Positions 11,387-23,082 of a stretch of 49,579 nt of DNA are shown piece by piece (the first letter of the stretch is position 1; every line of letters begins with the position of its first letter). This DNA comes from Monoraphidium neglectum (Eukaryota; Chlorophyta; Chlorophyceae; Sphaeropleales; Selenastraceae). The notes beneath the pieces are model-generated. The model saw nothing but the letters and a program-made list of their open reading frames with translations, ran no database searches and was not told the DNA's origin. The stretch is from NCBI RefSeq assembly GCF_000611645.1, contig NW_014013620.1, positions 33,510 to 83,088 on the forward strand, read 5' to 3'. The position numbers and the translations under genes are program-made.

Positions 11387-14300
11387 GCCTGCCAAAACCC
11401 GCGCGCCTGCGTCGCCCTCCCCGGCCCCAATCCCAGGAGCCGCCGCAGCAGGCGCCGACCGCGCCTATCCAGCTGCCGTGGCCAAAGAGGCGCGCCGCCG
11501 CATCAGTTATGCTGGAGAAGATGGCAGACACGGTGCGGGACCGCGCCCCTATCCACGGCCAGATCCGTGTACAGGGCGCGTCGTCCGCGGGCCGCTGCTG
11601 CCATCTGTATCCATCCAAGCACGCTGCACGCTTGACCACGATGCTGGACGTGCGAGCCCGCTGCTCGCTTTGCAGCAATGCCGCCGCCTTGGTCGTTGGT
11701 CGGCATTACATAGATGGGCTGCCTGTGCTGCGCGGACACGCATGCAACCCTTTCTCTGGGTTGGGGAAGGCTGATGCGTATGACGCGTGGGTTGCATGCT
11801 TTGCATGACCCCAGGTCGAAGACATCTGGCTCATGGCGCGACGCGGCGCCGAGGCTCCTGCTAGGTTAGCATGTATGCCGTCCAGCGGGGTGGACGTGAA
11901 CGATGCAGGTTGCTGGGCGTCAAAGATGCGCCGCACGCTCATGCAACTGCTGCTGTCGTGGGGCCGAAAGCTGAAACGGTGGTGCTCCCATCCGTGTAAG
12001 TCAATCGGCCCGCTTGCGAAGCAGCTGGGAGCACCTGACCTGTGCACCCGCGTACCCACGCACCTTCGCGGGTATGCATACACGCAAATCCGCACGTGTG
12101 CCTCGCTCCCACGCATCATGCCTGCCCACCCACGCAGGAACGCCATCGACCGTCTAGTGCGGCAGAAGGATGGGAAGCTGAAGCTGAGGAGGCAGCTGGA
12201 CAAGCCCGTGGTGCTGGTGCTGGGCACTGGCTGGGGTGCGCAGTCGCTCATCAAGGTGTGGATCACGGCTGGAAGGTGTGGATCACAGCTGCAGGTGCTA
12301 CGAACTACGTGGCTGGCTGCAACACAACTTTGTGCTGCTTTTTGTTTCGGACAGGTCGGCGTTGGCACCATACGTGCAGGCGTGCTGCGATCTTGTGTGG
12401 TGATCCAGTCCTCTCCTACGTGCGTCTCCCGAATGCATGCCCCAAACGGCCCCCAACGCAGGTCATTGACACGGACTTGTACGAAGTGATCTGCGTGAGC
12501 CCCCGCAACCACTTCATATTCACACCCATGCTGCCCTCTACCGCCGTCGGTGAGAGCCGCGCGCAGCATCAAGCAGCCGCCCGCCGCGAGTTGCTTTCAG
12601 CTGCCAGGCTCGCCGGGCGGCAGCCACGCCTCACTTAGCACGTGGCCATGTGCTGATGTGGCGCTTGATAGCCTGTCTCAAGGCAGAGCGCCAGCTGCCT
12701 TTCGGACCCCCAAAGCGCTTACTTGCGCCAATGCATTTCAGGCACAATTGAGTTCCGCAGCCTGCTGGAGCCCATCCGCAACTGCAACCCCTTTGCAACA
12801 TACTTTGAGGTGGGGTGGGCCGCCTGATGATGCGCAACGGCTTCTCTACCCCTGGGCTCTCAAAAGCTTTGTGCAACCTCAGAGCATGCTAATCTGGCTG
12901 TAAGAAAGCAGTTGATTTACCTGGAGGCAGAGGTTCACTCGCATGCGGCCCCCCACTGCACCCCAATTGGCCGCTCACAGGCGACGTGTGACGCAATCGA
13001 CCCTGATAAAAAGGTGCGCCTGCCTTCAACTCTGTTTTCAGGTCTGCCACAATACCGCTGACGCTGCAAAGCAGCTGAGCACGTGGCCAGCCTCCAGCTG
13101 CTGGGCATCATTGCTTTGCACTTCGCATGCAGTTGTCAAAGTATTCTCCTCTACTGCCCTCATCCACCAGCTCTGCCCCACCGTTACCCCCGCCTCTTGA
13201 TGCCCCCCGCCGGCCTCAAAGGTGGCGCGCTGCACCGGCGCGGTGGCGTTCAGGGACGGCCGCCGCCCCGAGTTTGAGGTGGAATACGACACTCTGGTGG
13301 TGGCGGTGGGGGAGCAGCCTTCAACGTTCGGCGTCCCCGGTGCGTTGGGGAAGGTGTGAAGTGAAGGGGCCTCTCCATGATTCCTTGCCGTGAAGATGTG
13401 AACAAACCCTCCTTTGCTTTTCTGTTGTTGCCCTACCGTCGCACCCGCCCACGCGCGGCAAGGCAAACCCCGATCCATTTTGATCGCAGGTGTGGCGGAG
13501 CACGCGTTTTTTATGAAGGAGATCACAGACGCGGTGAAGCTGAGGAGGCGCACCCAGGAGGTGTTTGAACTGGCCGCGCTGCCAGGTGCGTCTGTGTGCC
13601 GCTAGCGGCCTCCCTCCCATGTGGCTTTTAGCCCGGCCGGAGGGGTGAGGGGGCAGCGTGCTGACTTTCAGGAGCTGAGCACCGCGACGGTCAAGTGAGT
13701 GTTGCAGGAAAAACAGGGCTGCGCTTGGCCGCAACAGGTGTTCGTTCAAGCACGAGTGTTCCAACGCGGTCATTGGGCCCCGTGTCCGCTGCTGTGAGCC
13801 TCCCCCCACCCGCCAAAATTCATGAATTCCACCTCCTCCAGCCCCACGATCCTCCCCCCCTCTCAACCCCATCCTAGGCACCAGCGAGGAGGACCGCGCG
13901 CGCCTGCTGCACTTTGTGGTGGTGGGAGGCGGCCCCACCGGCGTAGAGTTTGCAGGTGCACAAGCGGCCAGGGCCCCATGGCCAGGGCGATTTTTGCTGC
14001 AGCCCTGGACGCGATTCGAGGCTGATTTCCACCAGCTGCTCGGCAGCTTCGCCATCCAAAGCGGACACGAGTTTCGTAGCGCAATCCACCCGTATCCTGC
14101 CGTGGCAGCGCACAGCACGGCACGTTGACGCTGGCTGGCATCTTTGTATGCTCCACCCTTTGAAGGCCCCGCCTTCCCCCGCCCNNNNNNNNNNNNNNNN
14201 NNNNNNNNNNNNNNNNNNNNNNNNNNNNNNNNNNNNNNNNNNNNNNNNNNNNNNNNNNNNNNNNNNNNNNNNNNNNNNNNNNNNNNNNNNNNNNNNNNNN

Positions 14301-17300
14301 NNNNNNNNNNNNNNNNNNNNNNNNNNNNNNNNNNNNNNNNNNNNNNNNNNNNNNNNNNNNNNNNNNNNNNNNNNNNNNNNNNNNNNNNNNNNNNNNNNNN
14401 NNNNNNNNNNNNNNNNNNNNNNNNNNNNNNNNNNNNNNNNNNNNNNNNNNNNNNNNNNNNNNNNNNNNNNNNNNNNNNNNNNNNNNNNNNNNNNNNNNNN
14501 NNNNNNNNNNNNNNNNNNNNNNNNNNNNNNNNNNNNNNNNNNNNNNNNNNNNNNNNNNNNNNNNNNNNNNNNNNNNNNNNNNNNNNNNNNNNNNNNNNNN
14601 NNNNNNNNNNNNNNNNNNNNNNNNNNNNNNNNNNNNNNNNNNNNNNNNNNNNNNNNNNNNNNNNNNNNNNNNNNNNNNNNNNNNNNNNNNNNNNNNNCCC
14701 CCCGCCTGCGCTCAGGCACGCTGTCTGACTTCCTGCGCATTGACCTCGCGCGCAAGTACCCCGACCTCATGCGGTTCGTGCGGGTGACACTGCTGCAGAA
14801 CATGGACTCCATACTCACCACGGTGTGCACGTGTTGAGACCGGCCCCCATGGGGGGCTGGGTGGTTCTGTGTGCACGCCGGTGGGCGCCTGCACATTGCG
14901 TAAAGGCATGCTGCGACGCAAGGTGTGGATTGCCTGATTTGCTGCTGCAGTGTGAGTGGCCCCAAAACTGTGCATGCTGGCACTCATCACAAACCCACAC
15001 GGCACCCCGGCCTCGATCCTTGCTGTGATATGGGCACGCGTGTGTTCATTCTGACAACGTGCAACACGGAGCCACCTGCTGTTGCCGCTGCCCGATGCGC
15101 GCTCTGGCCGGCCCCGCCCTGCCCGCAGTTCAGCGCCCCCATGCAGGCGCAGGCAATCAAGACGATGCAAAAGCAGGCGGTGGACATTCGCCTTGGAGTC
15201 AGGGTCACAGCGGTGAGCGCGTGCCAAGCATCACTCACAGGCGGCCTTGTGGGCGGCTGGGCAGCGCATCGAGCCTGCGTAACGCCTTTCATCGCCATGC
15301 ACACGCCCTGTTGTGAAACTGCTTCCCAGCTTGCTTGCCTGAAAGGTCGCTCCAACAGCCGACCTGCCCTGCGGATTTCGATCTAACCTCGGTCACACAG
15401 ATCGCGCGTGACGAGATCACGCTGTGCAACGTCAAGACGAACGCTGAGGAGAAGATGCCCTATGGCCTCTGCCTGTGGTCCGCAGGTGGGGTGCTAGGGG
15501 GAGGCAGACACGCTCACTGAAACTGCTTATTGATTGTTCAAAGTCCTTCAAGCAAGGCGCACTTGTGCAGCAACCTCGGGTGCGCACCCACTCCTGGGAG
15601 GCTGCCAGACTCGCTTGACAGCGTGCAACCACAGCTAGCCTCGATGGCATGGGGAACCTCACATGCAATACAAAATCCATTACGTCCCTCCCACCGTTGC
15701 CACACACATGATGCTTTGTTGCAGTGACGGCCACGTGCCCTTACTTGCCAGCCCCTCGGCGCCGACGCCGCTCAGCGTCCCCATGCACTACAACCTTCCC
15801 TGCTCCCCTGCCGATCGAACCCCCATGCAGGCAACGCGGCGCGACCGCTGGTGCGCGGCCTGGTGGGGGCCATCCCCGAGCAGGTGGAGCTCTCAAAGGC
15901 TGCCAACCCCGCCGCTGTTAAGCTCTCGGTCGACCCCTACCTGCGTGTCATAGGTGAACCACCCCTGCCCATGCCCAAGTGTTTCAAACGACCCACTCAA
16001 CAGCTGGATACTTGCCAGGACGTGCGTGGAAATTCGTGTGCTGCACATTATGTTTCTGCTGGTGAAGCAATGTGCGTGAGGGTGCTTGCGCAGGGGCCGG
16101 GGGTTTGAAAACGTCGCGCGGCACGCACAGCACCCTTGAAAGGCGCGGTGAGGACAAAGTGACCGTACAGGTTTGCCGTTGCAAATCTGAGCGGAGTTTC
16201 GGGGGCAAGGACAAATCAGGGGCCCCTTGAGGCCTGCACGCCCTCCTGACCGCCTTACAAGGGCCCCTGATACGAGCTGGCGTGCGCAGCTGCGTCCGCC
16301 TCCAAAGCACCCCCTGTTCATCATGCACCCTCAGGCCCTGCATCCTCGTCCCATCCCTGCTTCACCTGCTTGGGTGTCGGCGTCTCAAGCAAAAGCGCTT
16401 TGCTCAATTTTGCAGGGGCGAGGGACATCATTGCGCTGGGCGACTGCAGCAAGATGCTCGGGGCCCCGCTGCCCCCTACGGCCCAGGTCGCCGGCCAGCA
16501 GGTGTGAGCTCCCCATCGTGCCCACCCATCTGAACGCGTCTAAACTCCTAGCTGTCCAGGGCTGCCGAGGCCTCCATGCAGGCTGCGCTTGCGTCCATTC
16601 TGGCGGTGACGGCGCGCGCCTGATGCAAATCTTTGCAAACCTACTTGCAACGTTAGTTTGTGCCTGGGTGCGCCATAGCCGTGCAGCCGCGTGCTCCAGG
16701 ACGACCTGAGCCTTGGCCACTCTTTGACTCAAAGCTGACTCATCACGCTCCAGGGCGCCTACGTGGCGCGCATGATCAACCGCGGCTACCAGCCCAACAC
16801 GGGCGGCCTGAATGTCCCACCTCCCATGAAGGCGCGTGCAGGAGCCGGCTAGCCCACTGCCCGCCCGCTATGCCAGCCGCCCAGCCGTGCAGCTCGTGGG
16901 CAGCGATTTTTGGCTTACCGAAACGCTCGCTGTTTAACAACAGCCCGCGTGCTGCACCCCCCGCGCCTGCCGCAGCCAACGCCCTGTCAAGAGGGGCCAC
17001 AGAGAGGCACTCAGCACGCTCACCTTGCCGCCTGCATGTCTCAATCACATCCGTGTTTACTCCGCAAGCCAGGTGGACCCTGGTGTTGACCTGTCGGAGG
17101 CGGACCGCGCCGCGGCGCTGCAGCTGCGGCCGATCGACGCGGCGCGCATGTCTGACCAGCCGCGGCTGACGGAGCTGGACCTGCTGGCCTACCTGACTAA
17201 TGACAGCACGTATGCGCAGGTGGGCCAGGGACAGTGCTGGCGGGCACCTGTTGCAATACGCACGGGCTGGGTATGTAGGATGGGTTGAACACATTGCATT

Positions 17301-18872
17301 CAAAAAGGCATGGTTGTACACTATTAAAGGTGCCATGCTCTGCTCTCCGGCTGGCCTGCGGCGGCGCCCTTGCGGCGGGGCAGTGTGCGCATGTGGCCCC
17401 CTCCGAGGCAACCAGCGAACCTCATCCCACCCCACGCATCACCCACCTGCCCCCTGCTTCACCCACTCCCAGGCGCCCCCCGGGGTGTCGTACTATCGGA
17501 AGCCGTTCGAGTTCCTCTCACTTGGCCTGATGGCCTACATTGGTGCGCCGCCACGCCGCCCCCCGCAGCACTTCCTGCACTGCGTGTTCTTTGAGGGGTT
17601 TGGGGACGCAAAGGGGTGCAGGCATCGCCAGAGTCGAGCCATGCTACCGTCCAAGGACAGGGCTGCGGCGTCCGTCGGTGCCATCCCTTCCCCCTCCGTG
17701 CACAGCGCTTGACAGCATGCGCGACTGACGGCACCAAAACATGTTTTTTTGACACACAAAACGCGACCCTTGCCCCCGCAACCTGGGGAGCATGCACGCT
17801 TGCCCCTCCGTCCCTTCCGCCCCTCGAAACCGCCGCTACCCGGCCCCGCTCACCTGGCGGCACCTCCGGCCCTGCAGGCAACGAGAAGGCCCTGGTCAGC
17901 GCCGAGGTGCTGGACAGCAGCTTCGACGTAGCCGGGTCCCTGGCCTTCCTGCTGTGGCGGTCCGTGTACATCACCAAGCAGGCGCGCGCGCGGCTGGCTG
18001 CACGCAGCACGCCCCCACCGGCGAGCTACGGGATCGCAGCCTCAAGCCAGCACGAAGGTTGCTCGAAAGGCGTTTCGGGGCTGAAAAGCTTTCTGCCTGT
18101 GAATTGACAGCCGACGGGCCTGGGGCCAGCGGCATGGCGCGGCGAGGCCTCCAGGCTGAGTCGCGTGCCAGGGCGCATCGCAGCAGCCATGGTGCTGTAG
18201 GCACACATTGTTGTGGAGGCAGCATCCCCTGCTGCTGCCACGCACTGAGCGCAGCCATTCCAAATCGTAATGGATCAGCATCAGGGGCTGCCCCTGCGCG
18301 ACCCTCCGCCATGCACTTGCGTCGCGCTTCCAGCCAGCTGCGGTTGCCGGGTGCAGTGGGCGGCACGCTTCCCTTCGTGCCAAACTTATGACTGAACCCC
18401 CACACTGCGCAGGTCACCCACGGTGGGGACACCTTGACGCTCCTCCTCCTCACGCACGCGCGGCATATTCTCTCGCGCAATTCAGCCCTGTCTCACCCTC
18501 GTGCCCACCACATGCAGGTGTCTTTCAGGAACCGCGTGCTAATCCTGTTTGACTGGTGCGCACCCGTCCGGGCAAGGCTGCCTGATGAGGGGCCACAAGG
18601 AGGGTCCATGGACAGGTTGCTGCTGAGAGCTGCTGAGCATACGCGCGCAACTCACGCCACTCAGCCGCGCAGCCGCCTCCGAAGGGACCATCGCCGCCGC
18701 CGCTGCACCCAACTTCTTCTCCGACGCTCGTGCTCGTCACCCTGGCCCCCACGCTTACGCACAGCTTCAAACATCGCGACACACCGCCCGACGGGCTATG
18801 TACCCCGCCCCCCACCCTCCGCCTCTTAGGTTGAAGGCAAAAGTTTTTGGGCGCGACCTGAGCCAGTTTTGA
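11387..18872 (+). CDS. type II NAD(P)H dehydrogenase, NDA-like (about 21 exons, 5' end uncertain)
   Basis: A rotenone-insensitive, single-subunit flavoenzyme moving electrons from NAD(P)H to quinone in the mitochondrial inner membrane or the plastid. Exons: 11387-11568, 11815-11864, 12138-12255, 12462-12549, 12742-12809, 12912-12932, 12981-13013, 13222-13339, 13490-13585, 13878-13955, 14716-14822, 15129-15212, 15401-15485, 15831-15953, 16416-16501, 16754-16813 (donor uncertain), 17073-17219, 17473-17542, 17878-17981, 18518-18555, 18830-18872. The FAD site is [14 protein letters not shown] and the NAD(P)H site [12 protein letters not shown]. Further matches: [40 protein letters not shown] and the C-terminal VFGRDLSQF. 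No EF-hand is present, which suggests NDA rather than NDB type. An in-frame ATG lies at 11509; upstream exons are possible. The intron at 17982 is GC-AG. The first assembly gap is inside the intron 13956-14715, so no coding sequence is lost. Confidence 0.9.
14185..14697. other. assembly gap (513 N) inside an intron
   Basis: A run of N flanked by C-rich sequence. Exon 13878-13955 (phase 1) joins exon 14716-14822 in frame, rebuilding the EFAGTLSDF segment of the dehydrogenase, so the gap is intronic. Confidence 0.95.
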
Positions 18873-19709
18873 TGGGCGCCATCAGATCATGCACAACAAA
18901 CATTTCAAACCAGCGGCCGACCACGACCGGCGCGGCGACAAACCCCACCCTGCATTCTGCGCCCCGCTTTTGAAGGAGCGCTTGCATATTGCACTCGCGC
19001 ACTGCACGCACTTGTGAGCAAGGGTGCGGCTGGATGCCTGCTCATCCTGGCCGCTGGGGGATAGTTCCACGCAACTTTGGCAGGAGGGCGCATGACCGGT
19101 GGCGGTTGCCGATACTGTTTTCACTGCGTTGTACTGCACAAAATGCAGCAAGAACGCCGCCATGGATGGCAGGTGGTTCAGTCACTAGGACTTCCGGGTT
19201 TTGTGTTTGATGCCGGCTCCGATGGGTGATGCTGCTGCGAGTTGGCGAGCCGCCTCGCACGTCGGCGAAGCACCCCAACGCTTAAAATTCCTACCCTGTT
19301 TGGTAGGTTCTGACGTTTTCATTCGGGGCGTGGGAGAGCGTGAAATACAGGTTTTTGCGGCGTGCGGATTCCTGTTGAGCTGTTGTTTACACTTTCACGC
19401 GTTGGCCGCGCTGGTCTCATGGGCCCTCCAGGTGTCCGGCAGCGCGTGCTGCGCCGGCGAGCACGGCGTCCGACACGCCCAAGTCGCACAGTGTGTGCAT
19501 GATTGATAGCAGCAATATTGCACGTATTTCTACACTTTTGGCCCTTGATGCACCCGTTCACGGATTACCGGGCAACCGTTGGGCAAAGGTGTAACCCGAA
19601 GCATGGACCATGCTTCAGCCCGCCTGCAGCGTCAAGCCCAGTGTTTGTTCCATCAAGCATTGTCAAACCTCTCAGCATTCTTTTTACCCAGCATCCGCTT
19701 TCTTTCGCA
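18873..19709. other. intergenic region, no gene seen
   Basis: About 840 bp between two plus-strand genes. It should hold the dehydrogenase 3' UTR and the promoter of the next gene. The first TGTAA after the dehydrogenase is at 19590-19594, rather distant. No frame has splice signals or family motifs. Confidence 0.5.
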
Positions 19710-22112
19710 ATGAAGGCCTTCGCGGTGTACGTAGTGGTCGCTGCGCTGTGTGAGTGGTCGTTGACTACGTGCGGGGTAGATTGCATTGTGGGAATTCTCT
19801 CAAACAAGATCCTTCCTGTGCAGCCGCTGCAGGGTGCAACAACCGCAGCATGGAGTCGTGCTGCGGGAGACCGCAGCGCCCCTGGCGGCGTGGCATCGCC
19901 GCCCTCCTGACACCCCCGCCCGCTGCCACGCTCCTCCTCCCCTTTCGCTGCATTGTAGGCGCGGGCGCGTCCGCGCGCAGCCTGCTGCAGCTGCCTGGGG
20001 GTGCTGCGACCCAGACTGTGCTGAGCGAGTACGGATCAAAGACTGCTGACACGGTGGGCCGTAAATTTTGTTTCACGGCTGGCATGCTCTAGCGGTTGCA
20101 TTCATGCCTTGCGCGCTCTGCATGCACATGCACACGCTCTCAAACTTCCTGCACAATGTTTCAATGCTCGTGCTCCTGCGACACTTGACATCCCCCTGCG
20201 CAACCATACGGCACCAAACCGCCAGATCATTGCAAAGGGCGGCGACCAGAACGCGGCAAACCTGGCCGCCAAGCAGGTGGCGGAGGCAGCCACCAACGGC
20301 GCCAAGAACGCCGCCGCGCGCCCCGGCACCACGGACGCCCAGATCGCCGCCGCTGCCCGCAACGCCGCCGCCGCCGCCCTCAACAATGTGAGCCGGCCCG
20401 GCCGCCTCTTATGCCCGAAGCACACGGCCAGGCGGTTGCCTGCCCGCCTGATGGCTGCCCTGGCTGCAAACCCTGCTCGGCAGCAGGCTTTGCGCACCAA
20501 GTATGTGACTGGCAAGCCACAGCGACCTCCACTTATCCACCTAGTCAAGCGCCGTCAGCCCACCCAGCGTCTCTTGCAGGGTCCCCCGTCGCCGCCTCTC
20601 ACCTTCATTCAAGCCTGCCTGCCCCTTGCCGCTAACCCGGCCCTGCCCTGTTACTTTATCACAATCCCCTTTCTCCGCCATAACCCTCCCCCAAACGACC
20701 CCTAGGCCGTGGCCAACCTGCCAGCAATCTCCAAGACTGCTAACCCCAGTGGCGTGACCGGCCTCAAGAGCGATGTGCAGTCTGTGGTCAGCTCGGTGGG
20801 TGCATGCGTGCACCGCCAGCCTACTTCGAGCATTGCAGGCCTACTTTGCAGGCCTGCTTTTGTGATGACGCCCCTCAGGATCTGGACATGCAAGACATTA
20901 TGAAAAGGCTGCAGTGTTTTAAGGGCTGATTGGCAGGCCTTTCAGGATTGCGGCACGTCACCCCCAGTTGGTGCCAGCAACGGGCTGCTTCCATGACAAG
21001 CCCCACCAGCGCCAGCAAACCACTCCACCTGCCCTTCCAACCGCCCCCTTGCGCCGTGCTCGTGCCCCTCCCCCTTTGATCCATGCGCTCCCAGGTCTCC
21101 CAGAAGGCCGCTGAGAACGTGGTGAAGCAGGGCGGCAGCAAGGACGAGGCCAACAGGGCCGCCCAGGCCGCCGCAGGCGCCGCTGTCTCCGCCGTGAACG
21201 CCGCGCAGAAGCAGGGCAACTCCTCCAACCTCGCGAAGGTCGCATCGACGGCCGCGGCGCCCGTGGTGGACGCGTTTGCAAAGGACAAGGACGCCAAGGT
21301 GCGGAGGGGCGTATTTTTCGGTGCTGCTCTTGCTGCTTCTGAAACCGGCGACCACCACCTCGTGGTTCAGGTTGCGCACATCTTTGATGGGTGCGTGAAC
21401 CGACCTGAGTTGTGATTCCCTGTGTTTTGCTCTTCATTGTTGCCTTGGTTGCCTTGGGCGGACGCGGACGCGCTCCATCAAGGGGGTTGCCTGCTGCGCC
21501 AGCGGTGCTCTTGTTCCAGTCGCAGCCGCTGTGATTGTCGAAGGCTGCGTGCAGTGGAGCACACAAACTCGGACAGGCGGGGCTGAACTCTCAGGGCCGG
21601 CGCGAGCTCAGCAGGCCGCCGCCAAAGCGTGCCATGGGGATTGTCCCATGTGACTGGCTGCGGTCCAGAGTCATCGCTGATGCTGGCGTCACCCACTGAC
21701 CTGCATTTGCCCCCCTATCCCAACCCTGCTAATGCAGCCCTCCGTCAGCCCTGCTGCTAAGCCTGCGCGCGCTGCGGCAGCCCCCGCCGCCGCCAACGCG
21801 ACCGCCGGCAACACCACCACCGCTGCTAAGGCTGCAACCCCAGCCAGCGCCACGAACACCACCGATGACGTCGCCAACGCCACCGATGGCATCGCCGCAG
21901 CCACTGCCAACGCGACAGAGGCCGTCACCGTCGCTGCTGCCAACGCGAGCGCCGCGGTGGCGGCGGCCGCCAACACGACCTCCCCTGCCTCCGCTTCCCC
22001 TGCATCTGGATCCCCTGCCCCGGCCACTACTGCCCCCAAGAGCAGCGCGAGCCGCGCTGCCGCCGGAGCCGTCACTCTGGTTGTGGCTGGGCTCCTGGCT
22101 CTTGCCCTGTAA
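19710..22112 (+). CDS. secreted Ala-rich protein with GPI-anchor-like C-terminus (6 exons)
   Basis: Not recognised as a known family. Exons 19710-19749, 19959-20053, 20226-20387, 20706-20795, 21095-21298 and 21738-22112 close to 321 aa. A signal peptide MKAFAVYVVVAALCAGASA is split across exons 1 and 2. The middle (about residues 46-198) is rich in Ala, Asn, Gln and Lys with amphipathic helix-like stretches such as AAKQVAEAATNGAKNAAA, recalling LEA or alanine-rich antifreeze-type helices. The last exon is an Ala/Thr/Pro tail with several N-glycosylation sequons (NAT, NTT, NAS). It ends in a hydrophobic segment AVTLVVAGLLALAL after a small-residue site, as in GPI-anchored proteins. It probably sits at the cell surface or in the wall. 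Two facts tie it to the next gene: the same orientation and a similar tail. Confidence 0.78.
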
Positions 22113-23082
22113 ACACCTTGTGGCATGTGACGAGTCAGGGTTCCAGCAAGGCCCACCTGCCTCTGGCGATCCCGTGGTTTCACATTGTGGTGATACATGC
22201 GTGAACAATGCACGCCCGTATGGTTCAAATGGCCCTCATTCGTGCAGCGTCATTCACATGGCTGTGATGGGCGGGATATGAGATACTGTACCTCGTTTGA
22301 TCCAAAGGTTGGTGCACGGCTGAACGCAATCAATCATTGCAAGCAGTGGGCACGTCTCTTTTTCCTGCACCCTTTATGCATGTGCCCGGCAATGGCGCGT
22401 TGCCGCAGCCCCATTGGGAGCTGTCAGAGCAGCGCCTCTGTGTCTTTTGGATCCTGAGATCCTCCAACAAGAGTTCATGGCAAGTGGTGGCCCATCTTTG
22501 CATCTGTCAAGGGCATGTAAATGATCCCTGCCATATGATTAACAGGATAAGGCCAGCAAGTGGAAATGCTTGGTTGAGGGAGTGGGCCTGAGGGGTGGCT
22601 GATGGCTGGGGTGGGTAAGTGCAGCCTTCTGCAAGTGGTGCTACTGCAGTCACATGGGCCAGTTTGTCAGCAGCAACACCATGCTATTAAAGTCAATACG
22701 CAGACCAGCTGGATGCTGCTAGATGTAAGATCTTGCACGATGCATGACAAACACAGCCCAGCTGCATGCCCATGGCTACTTTCCAGGGGGAGGTGGGGAG
22801 CTGGTGGGGAGCTGGCCTGGCCACCGCGCGGGCCGCGCAACAGGACAGCCGCGATCGCATGCGGGTGCCGCTTCACATATGAGTGAACAATTTCACAGCT
22901 TCATGACGATTGCGTGCTGCACACCATGCGGGCGTCGAGCGGCAATGCTTCAGCCGCCTTCGTGAGGCGTCATCATCTCTCACCACCGGTAGATACTGTA
23001 CCTATTCCACCGCCACGCCCGGCAGTCCTCCATACCCGAGACCCAGCATTGCTTGCCGTGTTGTTGTCATACCTTATTCGCA
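22113..23082. other. intergenic region between the two secreted-protein genes
   Basis: About 970 bp without a supported gene. A plus-strand TGTAA at 22516-22520 is a possible poly(A) signal for the upstream gene. The rest should include the promoter of the downstream gene, but no defined element is visible. Confidence 0.5.

Noticed and set aside
18826..19278. Minus-strand frames after the dehydrogenase stop codon
   Set aside because: They partly overlap the confirmed last dehydrogenase exon and its 3' region, with no gene-like features.
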